From: Agrilactobacillus yilanensis
Lineage (GTDB): Bacteria > Bacillota > Bacilli > Lactobacillales > Lactobacillaceae
Length of the DNA: 64,000 nucleotides
Assembly: GCF_003946725.1 (NCBI RefSeq)
Contig: NZ_RHOY01000004.1
Span: forward strand, 1 to 64,000
Direction of reading: 5' to 3'
This document shows, in pieces, positions 43,762-51,994 of this stretch; position 1 is the first letter of the stretch; the number at the start of each line of letters is the position of its first letter. The position numbers and the translations under genes were made by a program. The notes under the pieces are model-generated. The model saw only the letters and a list, made by a program, of their open reading frames with translations. It was not told the DNA's origin and did not search any database.

Positions 43762-45584
43762 GTCCGTTGCCGCCCTTCACGAAACGCTGCATAGCCGAAA
43801 TGATCGCACCGTAAGCAGCGGGAAGCTTCTTGCAAGGCTTCTTCATCACTTAGTTTCAATTCAACATCATCAAAATCATCTTTCCGATCGCCAATTGGCC
43901 GTTCTTTAATTTCGACCCGACCACAAGGGACCCGATCATGAAGCAGTGGTTCTGGGATCTCAATATGGGTCTCAACTTTGTGATCATAACCTAAATATTC
44001 ATCAATATTGGCTGCGGCAACTTTCCCAGCGGCAATTGCTTTAATAACGGTTGCTGGTCCAGTGACACAATTCCCACCAGAGAAGACGCCATTATGGCCT
44101 TCAAATGTTGTTTCAGCTGTTGCATCTAATTGATCCCATTGTCTTGGTAAACCGGCATCTTCAAATTTTTGACTGTCGATACTTTGACCAATGGAAATGA
44201 CAATAATATCTGCATCTAAAACAACTGGTGGTACGTCTGCTGCCCGTGGTGATGGCCGGCCTTTACGATAAGGACCAATCACTTGTGGCTGCACTTTTAA
44301 GCCGGTGACTTGATCATTTTCATCTACAACAACTTCTGCAGGTGCCATTAATTCATCCATGTGGCAGCCTTCAGCGATAGCGCCTTCAACTTCTGCAGGC
44401 AGCGCTGTCATATCTTCTTGACGCCGACGATAGGCAATGGTCACGTCTGCACCTAAACGGATTGAAGAACGGGCAACGTCCATGGCCACATTCCCACCAC
44501 CAATGACAATGACTTTTTTGTCTTTGAAGTCTGGTAGATTACCATCCCCAATGCCCCGTAACATCTCAACGGCAGACAAAACGCCTCGGGCATCAGCATG
44601 GGCAATCTTTAAGGCTTTATGGCTATGAGCACCAATGGCGATATAAGTTGCATCAAATTCATTTTTTAGATTTTCAAAAGCTTCAGCGCTATCAATATCA
44701 TAATCTCGGTGAACTTCAACGCCGCTATCTAAGATCAAGTTAATATCCCGTTGTAAGTTATCCCGATTCAACCGATAACTAGGAATCCCATAACGTAACA
44801 TACCGCCTAAATGTTTGCGTTTTTCAAATACAGTTACGTCATGCCCCATCAATTCTAGATAAAACGCCGTCGTTAAACCACTAGGGCCACCGCCGATAAT
44901 CGCAACTTTTTTACCGGTTGGCGCCATTTTATCCATTGGGAAAATATCTTCAGTGGCTTTATCGACACAATAAGACTTCAACCCTCTGATGTTAATACTG
45001 CGGTCAATCAAGTTCCGCCGACATTGATTTTCACAAGGATGTTCACAAATGAACGCGCAAGCCGTTGGGAACGGATTATCCTTACGAATTAACTTGACAG
45101 CATCTGTTGGTCGATGATCGGCAATTAAAGCAATGTAACCTGGAATGTCCACGTGGGCAGGGCATTCTTGAACACACGGAATACCTTGTCTTGGTGCAGA
45201 ACAGAAGCCTTTTTGAATATGATTTTCAAAATCTGGTCGAAAAGCGACTAAGCTCCGCAAAACTTCAGCGGCCGCCTGATAACCAATGGCGCAATCTGCT
45301 GAATTTTTGATACTGCGGGCAGTCCGCTCGATCACATCTAAAGTTGCCTCGGTAGCTTCCCCTTTTTTAACGGCCTCCAAGAGATTTTCTAATTGTCCTA
45401 AGCCAATCCGACAAGGCACACACTTACCACAGCTTTGACTGTGGCACAGATGGGTGTAGGCACTGGCAATTTCTACAGGACAACTCGCGGTCGGGGCAGC
45501 AGCCATACGCAATTGTAATGACTGATACAAAGCGCTGGCTGTTTGTTCGGCTGCTGTTGTTGTATCTAAAGACAAACGACTCAT
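43755..45584 (-). CDS. Hydrogenase-associated NAD(P)H oxidoreductase (NuoF-type Fe-S domain + GltD-like)
   Basis: A 609-residue fusion. Residues 40-115 are the NuoF C-terminal cluster domain alone (SCGKCVPCR, then a distal C in SADCAIGYQ) without the FMN part. Residues 125-200 are a GltD-type Fe-S region (CVQECPAHVDIPGYI, CAFICEHPCENQCRR). From about 220 come FAD (VAIIGGGPSGLTTAFYLE) and NAD(P) (KKVIVIGGGNVAMDVARS) motifs, and CLRCDHFG closes the protein. It is the first gene of the hydrogenase operon and overlaps hydA by 7 nt, so it should pass electrons between a pyridine nucleotide and HydA. The absence of an FMN-containing NuoF makes classical Hyd-type bifurcation doubtful. Confidence 0.86.
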   Translation of the reverse strand: MSRLSLDTTTAAEQTASALYQSLQLRMAAAPTASCPVEIASAYTHLCHSQSCGKCVPCRIGLGQLENLLEAVKKGEATEATLDVIERTARSIKNSADCAIGYQAAAEVLRSLVAFRPDFENHIQKGFCSAPRQGIPCVQECPAHVDIPGYIALIADHRPTDAVKLIRKDNPFPTACAFICEHPCENQCRRNLIDRSINIRGLKSYCVDKATEDIFPMDKMAPTGKKVAIIGGGPSGLTTAFYLELMGHDVTVFEKRKHLGGMLRYGIPSYRLNRDNLQRDINLILDSGVEVHRDYDIDSAEAFENLKNEFDATYIAIGAHSHKALKIAHADARGVLSAVEMLRGIGDGNLPDFKDKKVIVIGGGNVAMDVARSSIRLGADVTIAYRRRQEDMTALPAEVEGAIAEGCHMDELMAPAEVVVDENDQVTGLKVQPQVIGPYRKGRPSPRAADVPPVVLDADIIVISIGQSIDSQKFEDAGLPRQWDQLDATAETTFEGHNGVFSGGNCVTGPATVIKAIAAGKVAAANIDEYLGYDHKVETHIEIPEPLLHDRVPCGRVEIKERPIGDRKDDFDDVELKLSDEEALQEASRCLRCDHFGYAAFREGRQRTW

Positions 45585-45746
45585 CCTTCACAACTCCCTT
45601 TCCAAATAATTGACACTAAGCAATGATTCAATAATTACGTTTTTAACAAGTTCATAATATCACAAGTCGTCTTAAGATACACTTTTTTTGCATTATTTTT
45701 GTTTTAATTCATCAAGATAACGCATATCTAACATGGTGTTGTGGCT

Positions 45747-45780
45747 ACATAGCACGTTTTTTAATTAAATGCAAATATTT
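45747..45780 (-). promoter_or_regulatory. Hydrogenase operon control region with motif shared with the hydF operon
   Basis: The plus-strand text ACATAGCACGTTTTTTAATT (45747-45766) matches ACATAGCACATTTTTTCAAT at 22025-22044 in 16 of 20 positions or better. On the minus strand a promoter can be read as TTGCAT, 17 nt, TATGTA with an extended TGC before the -10. Confidence 0.45.
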
Positions 45781-45918
45781 AGACTTATGAAATTTAAATA
45801 ACAATTTACCCCACTTGGAAGTTAGTTCAAAAATCCAAACAATTCTTCCAATTTATTTAACGGTTGCCTTTATTATTAAGTTTGGCTGTTATTCTATTTG
45901 AAGATTCAATTATTTTTT

Positions 45919-45948
45919 TGAAAGCGTTTTATAACTATGTGCTATGAT
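45919..45948 (+). promoter_or_regulatory. PAS gene promoter with cre-like site
   Basis: Extended -10 TGCTATGAT ends at 45948. The -35 position is covered by TGAAAGCGTTTTAT (45919-45932), one base off a cre consensus in its conserved core end. Catabolite control of the PAS gene, or of the divergent hydrogenase operon, is possible. Confidence 0.4.
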
Positions 45949-45985
45949 AGATAGGTAATATTCTATTTTTTAAAGGAGTTTAATG

Positions 45986-46405
45986 ATGATGATCCCAATT
46001 AATTTAGATACTGGCCAGTTAACCATAGATCAGCTAGAAGCTATTTTCTCAGTAATCCCTCAAGAACTAGACTTTATTGACGAAAACGATATTGTCCGTT
46101 GGTATTCTGATAACCATACAATTTTTTCAAGGCAAAAAGACGTCTTAAATAAACACGTCCTTGAAGTCCATCCAAAACATAGTGCAGATCGTGTTAAAAA
46201 AGTTCTGGCCGAAATGCACAGCGGTACCCGTGACAGCATTGAAATGACCATCCCGGCTAAGGGCAAACAAGTACATATCGCTTTTTATGCTCTCCATGAT
46301 GCCCAAGGCCAATATTTGGGCTGCATCGAAGTAACCGAAGACGTAACTGAATTCGTCAATAGCACCAAAGTCAGTAACTTTATGAAACTGTTGAAGAAAA
46401 AGTAA
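45986..46405 (+). CDS. Single PAS-domain protein
   Basis: About 139 residues comprising one PAS domain (residues 15-125: VIPQELDFIDENDIVRWYSD, then VHIAFYALHDAQGQYLGCIEVTEDVTEF) of the type found at the C-terminus of DUF438 proteins. There is no output domain, so it would signal by protein contact. Three consecutive ATGs exist; the second (45986) has the best spacing from AAAGGAG. It is divergent from the hydrogenase operon, sharing a ~400-bp control region, which hints at redox or ligand sensing for H2 metabolism. The ligand is unknown. Confidence 0.8.
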   Translation: MMIPINLDTGQLTIDQLEAIFSVIPQELDFIDENDIVRWYSDNHTIFSRQKDVLNKHVLEVHPKHSADRVKKVLAEMHSGTRDSIEMTIPAKGKQVHIAFYALHDAQGQYLGCIEVTEDVTEFVNSTKVSNFMKLLKKK

Positions 46406-46412
46406 GTTAGCA

Positions 46413-46462
46413 AAAAAAATAATCTGTAACCAGAAAACTAATACTGGCTGCAGATTATTTAT
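46413..46462 (+). terminator. Terminator of the PAS gene
   Basis: AATAATCTGTAACCAG pairs with CTGGCTGCAGATTATT and is followed by a T-rich stretch. Confidence 0.6.
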
Positions 46463-46497
46463 TTAGCTTAAAATAGCCTTTTTTTATAACAGTTGTC

Positions 46498-46528
46498 TCA
46501 CAATTTGTTCACAATTTCTGGGTACTAT
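46498..46528 (+). promoter_or_regulatory. sRNA-1 promoter with 11-nt direct repeats
   Basis: Direct repeats TCACAATTTGT and TCACAATTTCT (46498-46519) are followed by TACTAT (46523-46528). The same 31-nt layout precedes all four sRNA copies. Confidence 0.7.
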
Positions 46529-46534
46529 ATAAAC

Positions 46535-46659
46535 ATCAAGTAAATCATTACTTCCTCCCAAATTTAATCTTTACTTGATACCCCTAAAAATAGAATAAAA
46601 ATTTTTCATTTTCTTCCTCCCAATCTAGCACACGTCCCCCAAGCGTGTGCTATTTTTTT
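46535..46659 (+). ncRNA. Multicopy small RNA, copy 1
   Basis: A ~125-nt transcript is predicted. The 5' hairpin ATCAAGTAAA/TTTACTTGAT (46535-46544 with 46570-46579) has CTTCCTCCC in its loop (46551-46559). A second CTTCCTCCC lies in the unpaired linker (46613-46621). The terminator hairpin GCACACG/CGTGTGC has the loop TCCCCCAAG and is followed by seven T. No ORF is present. CTTCCTCCC is complementary to strong Shine-Dalgarno sequences, suggesting a trans-acting translational repressor. Confidence 0.75.
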
Positions 46660-46670
46660 GGTCAAAAATA

Positions 46671-47408
46671 CTAGCCGTCAATGCGGACAATGGGTTGTCG
46701 CCGATTAAATAAATACGTCAGCCCTAAATTAATTAGTATCAAGATACTTAACGTTACACTGAGTCCCCCGATATTAGGTAAGCCATTTGGGAGACCAACA
46801 CATTGCGCTACAAAAATTGTGATTTGATGATTGGTTGGCATTGTTGCCCCAACAAAGCCAACGAGTATCGTTGGACTAATAATAAATATTATGATCAATA
46901 AAATTCTCAGCCAACCCCGAATTCGATTTAAGAAACCGCCAACCAATATGGCCACGCTATTGATCCAAAGCAGTAACATCCAAATTAGACCTAAACTAAT
47001 GAGCCATTGACTCGGTTTATAGATGGTAACAAATATGTTGGTAAAGCGAAAGGTGTCGCCATTACCAAAGGTGAATTGGTGCAGGGTAAACTGGGTCATC
47101 AACCCTAAAAGCAAGGCGCTAAGCGTTGTTGACAAGACATTCACTAAAAATATGTGCCCTCTAGATAAGCCATTTTGAATAAAGAAGCGAAAATCTTTTT
47201 TCATCATCATACAGCTGAGCAATATGATGTACGCGATCGTCGCAAAGGTAAAATCGTTAGTTGTGTGCACATCTCCTTTTGAGACAATCATCAAAATAAA
47301 GGAAATCCCAAAAGTAAATACGAACCAAAAAACTAAGAAAATACCTAAAGAGAGTAATTGTCGTTTCACTTGATAAATAAATGCTGTTTTAAATTTCATT
47401 TGATTCAC
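46671..47408 (-). CDS. ABC-2-type membrane permease
   Basis: A 245-residue protein with six hydrophobic helices (LGIFLVFWFVFTFGISFILMI, FATIAYIILLSCMMM, VLSTTLSALLLGLMTQF and others). It lies downstream of an ABC ATPase gene with a 20-nt overlap, the standard layout for YtrA-regulated exporters. Substrate unknown; such systems often answer cell-wall stress or antimicrobial peptides. Confidence 0.75.
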   Translation of the reverse strand: MNQMKFKTAFIYQVKRQLLSLGIFLVFWFVFTFGISFILMIVSKGDVHTTNDFTFATIAYIILLSCMMMKKDFRFFIQNGLSRGHIFLVNVLSTTLSALLLGLMTQFTLHQFTFGNGDTFRFTNIFVTIYKPSQWLISLGLIWMLLLWINSVAILVGGFLNRIRGWLRILLIIIFIISPTILVGFVGATMPTNHQITIFVAQCVGLPNGLPNIGGLSVTLSILILINLGLTYLFNRRQPIVRIDG

Positions 47409-48258
47409 CTGCTTTCGAAGTCATATGAATGAAGTAATCTTGTAAAGTTAAGGGGCTTACCGTCAAATCTTCTGGAACAATACTATTTTTTGGATAATTT
47501 TGAACATAAATTGTGGTCAAACCGCCTAAAGTTTCTTGGTCCATGACCGTCATCTCTTTTGTAAAAGCTAAAACTGATGCTTCAGGGCCAACAACACGAA
47601 CCCCGCTACGTTTAATTTGTTCCGTCGTGGCACTTTGCATAATGGCGCCTTGATCAATGATCACAATTTCATCGGCAATGGTCGTAATCTCTTCAATTAA
47701 ATGAGTAGAAATGATAAATGCCCGGGGCCGTTTCATAAATGTATCCAATAAATATTTATAAAAAACATCTCGATGAGACGCGTCCAATCCTAATACAGGT
47801 TCATCTAAAAAGATATAATCCGCCGGTACGCAAAGAGCAATGATCAACTTGGCAATACTACGATAGCCGGTGGACAGTTTTTTAAACTTTGTTTTTGTAT
47901 TAATTTTAAAAGCTCGAACTAAATGTGCTGCAAATTCATAGTCAAAACTACCATAAAAATGCTCAGTTAATTTAAATAGTTTCAAAATATTCAGATCATC
48001 GGGATATAAATTATCCTCACTCATTAAAAAGATGTGATTTAGTGCTTTTTCGTTATCTGACACTTTTTGTCCATCTAAGACAACAGTACCGCTGGTGGCA
48101 AAAATGCGATTATTAATAATATTTAACAACGTACTTTTACCGGCGCCGTTACGGCCTAACAAACCATAAATATGGCCGATTTCAAAGGTCAAACTAATTT
48201 CATCCAGTACTTTAACATCTCTATATTGCTTTGAAACTTGCGCAATGGTCAAAGTCAT
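47389..48258 (-). CDS. ABC transporter ATP-binding protein
   Basis: A 289-residue ATPase with Walker A GLLGRNGAGKSTLL near residue 33, the signature region LSTGYRSIAKLIIAL near 127 (a loose variant of LSGGQ) and Walker B YIFLDEPVLGLD near 148. The C-terminal ~80 residues form an extra regulatory part. The start codon overlaps the GntR stop (ATGA), and the permease follows with overlap, so all three genes are one translationally coupled unit. Confidence 0.88.
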   Translation of the reverse strand: MTLTIAQVSKQYRDVKVLDEISLTFEIGHIYGLLGRNGAGKSTLLNIINNRIFATSGTVVLDGQKVSDNEKALNHIFLMSEDNLYPDDLNILKLFKLTEHFYGSFDYEFAAHLVRAFKINTKTKFKKLSTGYRSIAKLIIALCVPADYIFLDEPVLGLDASHRDVFYKYLLDTFMKRPRAFIISTHLIEEITTIADEIVIIDQGAIMQSATTEQIKRSGVRVVGPEASVLAFTKEMTVMDQETLGGLTTIYVQNYPKNSIVPEDLTVSPLTLQDYFIHMTSKAGESNEI

Positions 48259-48632
48259 TGTTGATACCCTCTTTCAATTAATTCTTTTAATTCAGCTTCA
48301 GTGATTCCCAGTGCTTGTGCCTGTTTTACAACCGTTACAACCGATTCGTGTAAAAATTTGTCTTTTCGAATTGTTTTAACTTTTGCCTGGGCACCGGTTT
48401 TAACAAACATTCCAATCCCCCGCTTTTTTTCGAGTAAATCATGATCAACCAATAAATTCATTCCTTTCAAGACCGTTGCTGGATTAATTTGAAAGCTTTT
48501 AGAAATTTCAGTTGTGGAGGGTACTTGACTTTCTTCAGGAAAAGCACCGCTTAAAATGGCAGCTTCAATTTCATCATTAACTTGCTGAAACAACGGTTTT
48601 GTACTGTTAAAATCAAATTTCACGAATATCAC
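48255..48632 (-). CDS. GntR-family regulator, YtrA type
   Basis: A 125-residue regulator with a winged helix (PLFQQVNDEIEAAILSGAF, STTEISKSFQINPATVLKGMNLLVDHDLLEKKRGIGMFV) and a short helical C-terminus (QALGITEAELKELIERGYQ) used for dimer formation. This YtrA layout controls the adjacent ABC genes as a repressor in other Firmicutes. It is first in the operon and probably autoregulated. Confidence 0.9.
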   Translation of the reverse strand: MIFVKFDFNSTKPLFQQVNDEIEAAILSGAFPEESQVPSTTEISKSFQINPATVLKGMNLLVDHDLLEKKRGIGMFVKTGAQAKVKTIRKDKFLHESVVTVVKQAQALGITEAELKELIERGYQQ

Positions 48633-48712
48633 TTCCTTAAATCAGCCTAGGTAGTTGGTTAATTACTTGTGTAACTAACCATATAACATATTCCATTTTT
48701 TTGCAACAAAAA

Positions 48713-48752
48713 AAGATTGATTCAAATTTTTTTGAATCAACCTTTTTTAAAG
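48713..48752. terminator. Terminator of the yxe-like operon
   Basis: AAAAAAGATTGATTCAAA pairs with TTTGAATCAACCTTTTTT around a T-rich loop; T runs on both strands. Confidence 0.8.
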
Positions 48753-48760
48753 GTGCCGCT

Positions 48761-49552
48761 TTATTTTTTCTGTACTAAATTTGGGGTAATATCATAGCCG
48801 AAATACTGATTAGATAGTTTCTTGATCGTTCCATCCTTAATCATCTGCTTCAAAGCTTTGTTGAATTGTTGATTTAATTTTTTACCTCTAGCCGTCTTTT
48901 TAAAGGGCAAAGCCACGTTAACACTCGCTGCCTGACCTTTAAGTACTTTCCAATCGTACTTCTTTGCTTTGATCACTGCCTTAAGGTTTGTTCTAGTATT
49001 AATGACCCCATCCACATGTCCTGATAGTAATGCTTGATAAATATCATCGCGGCCTTCAAAGGTCTTAATGTTAATTTTTTTATCATAATTCCGTAAATTT
49101 GTTGTGTTGTTTGATTCTGCCCCACCAGCCACCGTTTTACCTTCTAAATCTTTTAATGTCTTTAATTTGGCTGTTTTAGCTACAGCGACTGTTGTCTCTT
49201 CTCGGTTATAAACTGTGCTGAATAAGTACTTCTTAGCCCGTTCAGGTGTAATCGCAACGTCATTGGGAATGCTGTCGACTTTATCGTTGTCCAGCTGACC
49301 AAATAGCCCGTCAAACGAGCCCGTCACCCACTTTACGTTGTAGCCTAATCGTTTAGCAGCTGTATTGGCAACGGCCACATCAAAGCCCACAAGTTTGCCA
49401 TTTTTTTGATAAGCCGTCGGAAAACTCGTCCCCGTAGCCGCAAAAGTCACCGTTTTTTTAGCAGCATATACTTGCCCTGAACTGGCAATACTGGTGATGC
49501 CAACGAATAAAGCCATAACGGCCGTGATGATTTTTCTGTATTTTTTAGACAT
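48761..49552 (-). CDS. Amino-acid ABC transporter substrate-binding protein (YxeM-like)
   Basis: A 263-residue PAAT-family binding protein. A signal peptide covers residues 1-31, ending VYA-AK, without a lipobox cysteine. GFDVAVANTAAKRLGYNVKWV and ITPERAKKYLFSTVYN are the family motifs. It is the last gene of the Met T-box operon; the permease and ATPase genes are four and three places upstream. Cargo is probably a sulfur-containing or modified amino acid, from the T-box and neighbours. Confidence 0.85.
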   Translation of the reverse strand: MSKKYRKIITAVMALFVGITSIASSGQVYAAKKTVTFAATGTSFPTAYQKNGKLVGFDVAVANTAAKRLGYNVKWVTGSFDGLFGQLDNDKVDSIPNDVAITPERAKKYLFSTVYNREETTVAVAKTAKLKTLKDLEGKTVAGGAESNNTTNLRNYDKKINIKTFEGRDDIYQALLSGHVDGVINTRTNLKAVIKAKKYDWKVLKGQAASVNVALPFKKTARGKKLNQQFNKALKQMIKDGTIKKLSNQYFGYDITPNLVQKK

Positions 49553-50908
49553 TTAAGCACTCCTGACAATTTGGATTAAAGCTTCCATTGTAAGCTTTGG
49601 ATTTTGTAACGTTTGTTTTAAATAGCGGCTATCGGTCATCACTTGTATCTGCAACTTTTCGATAACCTCATCCAAGTTTAAAGCATTTTTAGGCGCACCT
49701 TTTGGCTGATCTACGCGGACGGAAATAACCGCATTGGTTTGCGTGGTGATGGTTATTTCAATTGGCCGATCGTGCCAATCTTTGGCAATTAAACTGTGAT
49801 GCCGTTTAAACTTGCTTAATGCGTGCTTAAATTCAGCGGGTACCGGCTGATTATCAAAAGCTGTTTTAGTCGGTTTCCCATATTTTAAAACTTGCCAGAC
49901 AATATACTCGATGGAAAATTTGCCTTCTTGTCCAGTTCTAGGGGCTGTAAAACGTAAAGGCCGATCGCCATTTTTAGGAAAATTAAGGCTGATTTCTAAA
50001 CAATTCTCTAGCGAAAATCCCCGTTGATAAAGGATTCTGGCGGCATCATAGCCGGCCATTGCCGCTGAACAAAACGGCTGACTTTTATACCACATCCCGG
50101 GTGCCTTTATTTTGCCCGGTCGCAACCATTGCTGGGCTATTTTGTGCAGTTCAAAATCCACATCCCCGATGACTCGAAACCAACCCCGAGCGCCGCTGAA
50201 AACATCCTCATTTGCGCTTAAACCTGCCTGACACCATTGCCAAGCTGATACGGCGTTTCTAGCAGCAAAGCCGGCATTCAATGGTTTTGTGTCACTCCCC
50301 GCTTGAATTTCTAGGGCAAAAGCTTGTGTTGCCGCAATGGATAACAGTTGTTGGGTTTGGGCACAAGTCAGTTTTTTATAAACGGCAATCGCTGCGGCTG
50401 CGCTGATGGCCCCAATGGCACCGGTTGTATGAATTCCTTTTTGGGCTAATTTAGGATTTAAAATGGTGCCAAATTGGGCGGCAACTTCGATCCCGATTAC
50501 TGTTGCCCAAAGAAATTGGTTCAACGTTTCTTTGCCCGTACTGACCGCAAACAACGCCCCATCAATGACCGCACTGGGATGCCCTCTTAAATCTGCATGG
50601 GTATCGTCAATATCTAAATAATGACCAGCAAAACCATTAACAAAAGCACTGCATTCAAAATTCTGATTGATTTCAGCACCAAACACCGGCAGTTTTTGAA
50701 CCGGTAAAGCTAAAGTTTGTATCACCTTTTGGACCGCCGTTGTTTTGCAGCCCCCAAGGACCGCTGCTAAATAATCAATCAAACTCAGTTTAGCTAACGG
50801 TAGTAATTCTGCATGTTCTGAAGCTTTGGACTGCACAATCAAATTTGCCAGCTGCTGACTTTTATTTTCAACGCTATTCGTTTGTTTCAGTGAATCGATC
50901 TCGGTCAT
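49553..50908 (-). CDS. MmgE/PrpD-family protein (YxeQ-like)
   Basis: A 451-residue member of the MmgE/PrpD family, which includes 2-methylcitrate dehydratase and cis-aconitate decarboxylase. LAKLSLIDYLAAVLGG near residue 42, FVNGFAGHYLDIDDTHADLRGHPSAV near 88 and HTTGAIGAISAAAAIA near 160 are the family hallmarks. YxeQ of the Bacillus S-(2-succino)cysteine operon belongs to the same family and sits beside the same type of transporter and acetyltransferase. It overlaps the previous gene by 35 nt and has GGGAGG upstream. Confidence 0.84.
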   Translation of the reverse strand: MTEIDSLKQTNSVENKSQQLANLIVQSKASEHAELLPLAKLSLIDYLAAVLGGCKTTAVQKVIQTLALPVQKLPVFGAEINQNFECSAFVNGFAGHYLDIDDTHADLRGHPSAVIDGALFAVSTGKETLNQFLWATVIGIEVAAQFGTILNPKLAQKGIHTTGAIGAISAAAAIAVYKKLTCAQTQQLLSIAATQAFALEIQAGSDTKPLNAGFAARNAVSAWQWCQAGLSANEDVFSGARGWFRVIGDVDFELHKIAQQWLRPGKIKAPGMWYKSQPFCSAAMAGYDAARILYQRGFSLENCLEISLNFPKNGDRPLRFTAPRTGQEGKFSIEYIVWQVLKYGKPTKTAFDNQPVPAEFKHALSKFKRHHSLIAKDWHDRPIEITITTQTNAVISVRVDQPKGAPKNALNLDEVIEKLQIQVMTDSRYLKQTLQNPKLTMEALIQIVRSA

Positions 50909-51965
50909 TTGGTGCCTCCCAAATTGTCAAATCTGGTCCAGCAGGAATGATCCGCACTAGATCTGATTGTGGTGTATGGTCTACTTGATAAAACCGTTGC
51001 TTCATAGATTCGAAATCAGTATTATTCTTAAATGCAGGAATTGAATATAGATCTTTGGTATAGTTCCAAAGGTTGGGATATTCTACTAATTTCTTTTTAT
51101 TAACATAGTATTTTTGATAAAAAACAAGATCAAATCTTGACAGTGTAACGTATAAGCGGATGTCGCTATCTGTAATTTGATTGCCGAACAAGTACCGTTG
51201 CTGGCTTAACCGTTGTTCCAACCAATCTAAACGATCAAAGACGCGGTTATAATATTTTTCATAGTCTGCTTGAGATCTGGCTAACCCCGCTTCATTCACC
51301 GCAGCATTAACATCTGCATAAAGAATTTTATTTAAAGCATCTATATCTGAACGTAAAGCTTCAGGATAAAGATCCGGCGCATCTTTAGCTTGATAATCCC
51401 GCCAAGCCAAGGTTAATTCATTGATCAATGTATTGTAATTATTATTGACAACTTTTCCTGTTTTAATATCCACTAAAGCTGGGACGGTTGTCCGTTTCTT
51501 GTAGTTTGGATCGGCCTTTAAATAGTTTTCAGATAATGATTTCACATGAAGCACAGGATCTTCATTGTCTGGATCTAACGTAAAGAACCAATCGCCCACC
51601 ACGCCAGCAGGTCTTAAAGGGTCAACCACACCTTTGGAAATGACTTGATCTAAGCCCAGCAAATCAATCGCAATGGCAATGCGTGTGGCCCAAGGGCAAT
51701 GTTTAGACCAGATTAACCGATAGCGCTGGGGGGTCACCGGTAAGGTTCCGTCGGTGAATTTCAAATTAAATTGCGGTCCTTGTTCTTCAGCAAATTTTTG
51801 CCGTTGGTTAAAATTGGAGTTAACACCGTTGCTTTTATAAACCTTTTGTTCTGTACTTTCTCTAGGATTGGCAACCTTACTTTTTGAAAAATCGATCGGG
51901 CAAGCCGATAGATTCTCTGTAACATCAATCTTTTCTAGTTGTTCTGCTAATGTTTTTTCAGTCAT
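50874..51965 (-). CDS. Glutathione-transferase-like protein (glutathionyl-hydroquinone reductase family)
   Basis: A 363-residue enzyme of the Ecm4/YqjG branch of the GST superfamily. The thioredoxin-like part has RLIWSKHCPWATRIAIA with the catalytic Cys90 in CPWA. The C-terminal helical part shows LEQRLSQQRYLFGNQITDSDIRLYVTLSRFD near 245. Family members split S-C bonds of glutathionyl-quinones. In this operon it takes the place of the YxeK monooxygenase of Bacillus, so removal of an S-substituent from a modified cysteine is a reasonable inference. Lactobacilli often lack glutathione synthesis, making the thiol partner uncertain. Confidence 0.85.
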   Translation of the reverse strand: MTEKTLAEQLEKIDVTENLSACPIDFSKSKVANPRESTEQKVYKSNGVNSNFNQRQKFAEEQGPQFNLKFTDGTLPVTPQRYRLIWSKHCPWATRIAIAIDLLGLDQVISKGVVDPLRPAGVVGDWFFTLDPDNEDPVLHVKSLSENYLKADPNYKKRTTVPALVDIKTGKVVNNNYNTLINELTLAWRDYQAKDAPDLYPEALRSDIDALNKILYADVNAAVNEAGLARSQADYEKYYNRVFDRLDWLEQRLSQQRYLFGNQITDSDIRLYVTLSRFDLVFYQKYYVNKKKLVEYPNLWNYTKDLYSIPAFKNNTDFESMKQRFYQVDHTPQSDLVRIIPAGPDLTIWEAPNDRDRFTETNE

Positions 51966-51994
51966 ATTATAAAATTCCCTTCTTTTTTAAAATA

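Noticed and set aside
45107-45310. Plus-strand open frame opposite the GltD-like gene
   Set aside because: Antisense shadow of a conserved Fe-S/flavin enzyme with no expression signals.
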